Positions 60,238 through 64,000 of a stretch of 64,000 bases of DNA are shown in pieces. Each line of letters begins with the position of its first letter. Within the stretch, counting starts at the first letter, position 1. The notes beneath the pieces are model-generated. The model saw only the letters and a list, made by a program, of their open reading frames with translations, had not been told where the DNA came from and searched no databases. Source of the DNA: Oscillospiraceae bacterium (GTDB taxonomy: Bacteria; Bacillota; Clostridia; Oscillospirales; Acutalibacteraceae). Both the position numbers and the translations under genes were made by a program. The DNA lies in assembly GCA_009785335.1 (NCBI GenBank), contig WQWM01000004.1:49110-113109 (forward strand), written 5' to 3'.

Positions 60238-61905
60238 CAGCTCGCCCGGCGCATTTATTTGCACATATTCAATTATCCGCGCTAGCTCATCAGCAAAGCG
60301 GAACGTAACGGTCAGTTGTTTGTCTTCGTGTACATGGATTTTATCAACAAGTTCTAGCAGCACCGCTCTGTCAAGAGCGTGCAAATTGCGGTGCTTGGAG
60401 AAAGCCACCAGTGCTGCGTTTTCAGAGGTTACGCCATTGCCAAGCTGTCGTTGTTCTTCGGTGAGTTTGTCGATAACGGTGATGAGCTGGACAAGCTGTT
60501 CAGCGAACTTTGCTTTCATGCGGCGATATTCTTCATGGCTCAAATTACCCGTTTTCCAGTCGATGTATAGACCATCATTAAGCGTCTTCACACGCTCAGT
60601 TTCGCGAAATTTATCGCGCAAGGCTTTCTCGATTCGTGCAGATTTTGTGTCTTGCTTTGGAATGGTGTTAATCTGTTCCACTGCTTGCGCGAGATTATCT
60701 ATCAGCGAAATTTGCAGGCGCAGAGCAGCAAGTACCGCCTCTTCTAAACGGTCAACGCGAATGGAATGCTTGGTGCAAGCCGTATTGGATTTTTCGCCGT
60801 AAGTGCGGCAGGCATAGTAAGTGTGGCCTTTCGATGCACGCCGTTGCATGGCCTTGCCACAGTCAAAACAGCGCATAAACCCGCTGAACAAATGCACTGT
60901 AGGCACGCCGTTTGGGCGGCGGGTGTCTCGCTTGAGCGCAGCAACCAGTGCGTCATATTCTGCTTGCGTAAACGTTGGCTCATGGGTGTTTTCAACAACG
61001 AACCACTCATCTTGCGGCACCTTAATCATGGTATGTACTTTGTAGCTGACCACACGATGGCGGCCTTGCACCATATGACCGAGATTAACTGGGTTGAGCA
61101 ATTGCTCTTTTACGCCACCGCCACTCCACATGCCGTCGCTTTTTCCGGTCATCGGTGTGTTCAAGCGCATGCCAATGCTGTGCTTGTAGGCCATTGGACT
61201 TGGCACACCAAGCTCGTTGAGCTGTTTGGCCACGCCTTGCAAGCTCATGCCATCGTGCACCACCCAGCGGAACATTTCGCGCTTAATCGGCACGATGTTT
61301 TCGTCAAGAATAAACTTGCTTTTATCGGCTGGGTCTTTGAGATATCCCCAGGGCGGAAACGAGCCAATGAACTCGCCGTTTCGCCGCTTGGTGTTGAAGG
61401 TGCGTCGAATGTCCGCTGAAATTTTTGCTGCATAGCGATCGTTCATCAAACCGGAAATGGGCACTTCAAGGCCATAAATGACATCAGGATTGATGAAGGT
61501 GTCCACACGCGGGTCGCCGGTGGAAATGAAGCGCACGTTCTTCTGCACAAAATATTCTTCGATGTAATAACCTTGGTCAGCGTGATTGCGGAACGCACGC
61601 GACAGCGTCTTCACTAGCACGCAGTTAACCCGTCCCGCTTCCACGTCGGCAATCATGCGCATGAAGCTTTCGCGGGTGTCGTCAGTGCCAGTGAGGCCAT
61701 CGTCAACGTAGTAATCCACCACTTCATATTCGCCCGCAAAATTCTCGCGCAGGTATTCATCAAGGATCTTGCGCTGGTTAGTAACTGACTGGCTTTCTTC
61801 GCCGCCATCCTCGCGTGACAAGCGAATGTACACCGCGATTCTCCAAAGAATTTCAGTTGATGTTTGTCGTTTTGGTTGGGTGTCATCTTGTCGTTTTCGT
61901 CCCAT
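60226..61905 (-). CDS. Large serine recombinase (integrase)
   Basis: 559 residues. N-terminal resolvase domain: VYIRLSRED with Arg28 and catalytic Ser30, GLTGTDDTRESFMRMIADVEAG, TLSRAFRNHAD. Then the recombinase domain (PPWGYLKDP, LNELGVPSP), a zinc ribbon (CFDCGKAMQRR ... CRTYGEKSNTACTKH) and a C-terminal coiled coil. It integrates and excises a prophage or ICE. Its 3' end overlaps the collagen-like gene, the expected place for an att site. Confidence 0.95.
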   Translation of the reverse strand: MGRKRQDDTQPKRQTSTEILWRIAVYIRLSREDGGEESQSVTNQRKILDEYLRENFAGEYEVVDYYVDDGLTGTDDTRESFMRMIADVEAGRVNCVLVKTLSRAFRNHADQGYYIEEYFVQKNVRFISTGDPRVDTFINPDVIYGLEVPISGLMNDRYAAKISADIRRTFNTKRRNGEFIGSFPPWGYLKDPADKSKFILDENIVPIKREMFRWVVHDGMSLQGVAKQLNELGVPSPMAYKHSIGMRLNTPMTGKSDGMWSGGGVKEQLLNPVNLGHMVQGRHRVVSYKVHTMIKVPQDEWFVVENTHEPTFTQAEYDALVAALKRDTRRPNGVPTVHLFSGFMRCFDCGKAMQRRASKGHTYYACRTYGEKSNTACTKHSIRVDRLEEAVLAALRLQISLIDNLAQAVEQINTIPKQDTKSARIEKALRDKFRETERVKTLNDGLYIDWKTGNLSHEEYRRMKAKFAEQLVQLITVIDKLTEEQRQLGNGVTSENAALVAFSKHRNLHALDRAVLLELVDKIHVHEDKQLTVTFRFADELARIIEYVQINAPGELLTA

Positions 61906-61928
61906 AAAACCGCCTCCTTTCGCTTACC

Positions 61929-61957
61929 ATTTTACCGTACTAATCCTTATATAGCAA
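61929..61957 (-). promoter_or_regulatory. Promoter of the recombinase gene
   Basis: TTGCTA (61957-61952) and TAAAAT (61934-61929), 17-bp spacing, followed by GAAAGGAGG and the start at 61905. Confidence 0.7.
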
Positions 61958-61962
61958 GGGTT

Positions 61963-62211
61963 TTATCCCGCGTTCTTCAGATTTGTCAAGTAAGACACAA
62001 CTGCGTCTTTGAGGGGTCGTTCGCCTGCAAATTGTACGTTCACAGTAATGTCACCCACGCGAAAATGGTAGGGGTTTTTGACTTGTTGAAGGTATTGCTC
62101 TGCCCGCTGCGCGGCGGACATGTTTGGATCTAGATGTACCGTTTTGATGTCCACGCGGTCATCATGCGCTGGCGAAGTATCGCGTAGTTGTTGCAGATGT
62201 TCAATGGTCAT
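61963..62211 (-). CDS. Small mobile-element protein, unknown
   Basis: 82 residues from ATG 62211 (GAGGGGAGGG upstream). It contains NPYHFRVGDITVNVQFAGERPLKD, a pattern seen in small genes beside recombinases of Clostridia elements. Function unknown. Confidence 0.6.
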   Translation of the reverse strand: MTIEHLQQLRDTSPAHDDRVDIKTVHLDPNMSAAQRAEQYLQQVKNPYHFRVGDITVNVQFAGERPLKDAVVSYLTNLKNAG

Positions 62212-62286
62212 GGCAAGCCCTCCCCTCGGACAAAATATATGCTTGCCCAGCAGCGTGTTAACACCGCCGGACAAGCAAGACAAGCT

Positions 62287-63119
62287 CTATTTTTTCAGAA
62301 AGCTAAAACTCTCTTTCAGTTCGCTAAGTTCAGCCAGCAGTTGCTGCATTAGCTGCTCTTCGCGCCGCTGTTTTTTCGCCCTTGCCGCCAAATGATGCCG
62401 ACAATCTGCGGCAGCACATCACCCACGCTTGCGATGATCTCCAGCGACGCGCCGTTTTGCGATAGCACATAATCCCATTCTTGCACGGCCTGCCGCGACA
62501 TTCCCAGCTGCAATGCTGTGTTGTTGATTTCATTGCCTGCACCCGCCGTTTCGGTGGCCATGTTATAGAGCGCAGTTCCGGCAGCCACGGCACCCGCGCC
62601 AATCGCAGCCATTGCTCCGCAGACCGCAGCACCCACGCCTTTGAGTGTACTTTTCAGTCCCTCGAAGCGTTCGCCCGCATCCTCGGCGATGTCGCCAGTT
62701 TTATCTATTTCATCGCCAAGCTCGGTGGTAGATTTTGCGGTGCTATCCATTTCATCGCCCACGCCCGCGAGCATTTTCTCGTTGGCATCAAGCTCTTTTT
62801 CCATGCCAATCAGCTCGGCTTGGGCTTTGTTGAGTTGAATTTGCCATGCCTGTGTGCGTTTATCTGTTTCGCCAAAAGAATCAGCCGCGTTTTCCAACGC
62901 GGCTTGCAGGGTGTTTATCTTTTCATTTTGCTGGTCAATCTGCTTGGTGAGTGCCTCTTTGCGAGCCGCTGCGGCCTGCATGGATTTGTCGTTTTTGTCA
63001 AACTGCGCGGTGACCAGCTGCATCTCGCTGCCCAACACCCGGAACGACTGGTTGATGTCCCGCAGCGCAGCCTTGAAGTCACGCTCGCCCTCCACGCCCA
63101 GGCGGATGCCCATGTTCAT
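62287..63119 (-). pseudogene. Phage tail tape-measure gene remnant
   Basis: The first 220 residues (IRLGVEGERDFKAALRDINQSF, then coiled coil with KEALTKQIDQQNEKI and an Ala/Gly-rich membrane-like part) match tape-measure N-termini, normally over 600 residues. After LSQNGAS the sequence is foreign and stops at 62349; the segment REEQLMQQLLAELSELK, in another frame, runs to 62287. This looks like an internal deletion that fused two tail genes. Confidence 0.75.
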
Positions 63120-63148
63120 TTATCCGAGCACCTCCCTTAAAAAACCAC

Positions 63149-63177
63149 TTGACAAAATAGCCGAATTCGGGTATAAT
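63149..63177 (+). promoter_or_regulatory. Promoter of the phage-borne toxin-antitoxin pair
   Basis: Perfect TTGACA-N17-TATAAT, 29 bp before the antitoxin start. Confidence 0.88.
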
Positions 63178-63205
63178 ATTAGTATCACACGAAAGAGGTG
63201 CACAC

Positions 63206-63466
63206 ATGCTTAACATTCGCCCCAGCGCATATTTGCGCAACAATTATAACGAAGTGTCTGAATTTTGCCATGCCAACATGCAACCGATGTTTATCACGAA
63301 AAATGGCCACGGCGATTTGGCCGTGATGTCCATTGCTGCATACGAAAAATTCTGTGGCCGCTATGAACTATACCATCTAATTGATGAATCGTTGGAGTCT
63401 GAAAAAGCTGGGGATTTCATGGATTATGATGAGTTTATTGCAGGACTGCGTAAGGAGTTGGCATGA
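63206..63466 (+). CDS. Phd/YefM-like antitoxin
   Basis: 86 residues: LNIRPSAYLRNNYNEVSEF...PMFITKNGHGDLAVMSIAAYEK, same family as the protein at 58519. GAAAGAGGTG precedes the start. It overlaps the toxin gene by 4 bp. Confidence 0.88.
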   Translation: MLNIRPSAYLRNNYNEVSEFCHANMQPMFITKNGHGDLAVMSIAAYEKFCGRYELYHLIDESLESEKAGDFMDYDEFIAGLRKELA

Positions 63467-63795
63467 CGTATAAGCTTCGCATTTTGCGGCAAGCACAGGT
63501 TGAAATGCGCGAAATTCAGCAATATATTGCAGTGAATTTAGATAATCCAACCGCCGCAAAACGCCGCACCGACCTCATTGACAAAACCATTGTTTCGCTG
63601 CGCAACAACCCCACTTGCTTTCCGCTGGTGCGCGACGATTATCTTGCCGCAAAGGGTGTACGCATGGCGATTGCCAAGAACCACTTGGTGTTTTATGTGG
63701 TGCGAGAAGAAATAGGCACGGTGTCGATTTTGCGCGTGCTTTCCGCCCGCCGCGATTGGCAAAACCTCTTGCGCAAGGACTTTTTAGACGATTGA
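63463..63795 (+). CDS. ParE/RelE family toxin
   Basis: 110 residues: LRQAQVEMREIQQYIAVNL...KGVRMAIAKNHLVFYVVREE...ILRVLSARRDWQNLL, a complete ParE fold. It converges with and overlaps the tail gene at 63784 by 12 bp. Confidence 0.9.
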   Translation: MTYKLRILRQAQVEMREIQQYIAVNLDNPTAAKRRTDLIDKTIVSLRNNPTCFPLVRDDYLAAKGVRMAIAKNHLVFYVVREEIGTVSILRVLSARRDWQNLLRKDFLDD

Positions 63796-64000
63796 CGACG
63801 GCACCACATCATCAATCGTAACCACCTTTGCAGCCTTTTCAAGCCCCAGCCACTGAAAGTGACACGCCCGCAAGTCCAAGAACTGCCCAATGGACATGAG
63901 CCAAAACTCACGCTCACTCATGCCCATTTGCACGCGCCCATGATACAACAGCCTCGTGAAGATTTCGTCATCTGTCACGAGGCTTGCTTGTTTTTTGTGC
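63784..64000 (-). CDS. Phage tail assembly chaperone-like protein, partial
   Basis: C-terminal part; the frame is open to the right edge. MGMSEREFWLMSIGQFLDL and HFQWLGLEKAAKVVTIDDVV resemble small tail proteins that precede the tape-measure gene in siphophages. The toxin-antitoxin pair lies between it and the tape-measure remnant. Confidence 0.6.
   Translation of the reverse strand, partial: HKKQASLVTDDEIFTRLLYHGRVQMGMSEREFWLMSIGQFLDLRACHFQWLGLEKAAKVVTIDDVVPSSIV

Noticed and set aside
1..64000. CRISPR arrays, rRNA genes and insertion-sequence transposases
   Set aside because: None seen: the repeats are dispersed palindromes without regular spacers, and the only recombination enzyme is the serine recombinase at 60226.

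Overview
The window looks like a chromosome segment of an endospore-forming member of the Clostridia (inference). The basis is the SpoIVA end at the left edge, an M50 site-2 protease pair resembling SpoIVFA/SpoIVFB, a HrcA/CIRCE heat-shock operon, a MecA adaptor, Gram-positive Shine-Dalgarno sequences, sigma-A promoters of the TTGACA-N17-TATAAT type, and Clostridia-typical families (DUF421, DUF4363, DUF3892). No rRNA and no CRISPR array is present. One tRNA gene, tRNA-Val(CAC), lies at 8894-8970.

Layout. 1-8783: end of spoIVA, a solute-binding lipoprotein, a PIN-domain toxin pair, and an ABC exporter / DUF1854 / ABC exporter operon. 8894-11759: tRNA-Val, small secreted proteins and a lipoprotein-FtsX permease-ATPase operon. 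12289-16249: an A+T-rich island with a response regulator carrying a Spo0A-type DNA-binding domain, a tandem duplication carrying two identical 18-residue peptide genes, one broken and one complete GHKL sensor kinase gene, and a DUF4365 protein. 16330-22820: secreted lipase-like and phosphoesterase proteins, cupin, MscL, DUF421/DUF4363. 22955-27647: a MacAB-like efflux operon with a frameshifted nucleotidyltransferase inside it. 27666-33309: sugar-isomerase and aldolase genes, proA, proB. 33340-37319: M16 peptidase, a compact Fst/Par-like type I toxin-antitoxin locus, and folK, folB, folP, folE. 37327-42392: transglutaminase, LCP-like protein, GH13 alpha-glucosidase, unknown membrane protein. 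42579-49688: a reduced Rnf operon (D, E and A only), two HEPN/MNT modules, mecA, rpe and ahcY. 49735-52227: SAH/MTA deaminase and small proteins. 52364-57944: dnaJ, dnaK, (DUF3892, DUF559), grpE, hrcA. 58202-60237: RelE/YefM module, M50 protease, collagen-like protein. 60226-64000: integrative element or prophage remnant with a large serine recombinase, broken tail genes and another ParE/Phd module.

Two themes stand out. First, 12353-15372 looks like a peptide-signalling system without an AgrB-type processing enzyme. It has a short amphipathic peptide, an AgrC-like kinase translated from the same mRNA, and a Spo0A-like regulator, with exact Spo0A-box-like sites in front of the peptide gene. 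Second, the intergenic spaces from about 24.5 to 58 kb are built from at least five interspersed palindromic repeat families, called A to E here. Their stems change in a compensatory way. Family A often supplies the last codons and stop codon of the gene before it, family B has entered one coding sequence, and inverted copies of B and C bracket two small genes that split the heat-shock operon. Six toxin-antitoxin-like modules are present, at least one of them broken.
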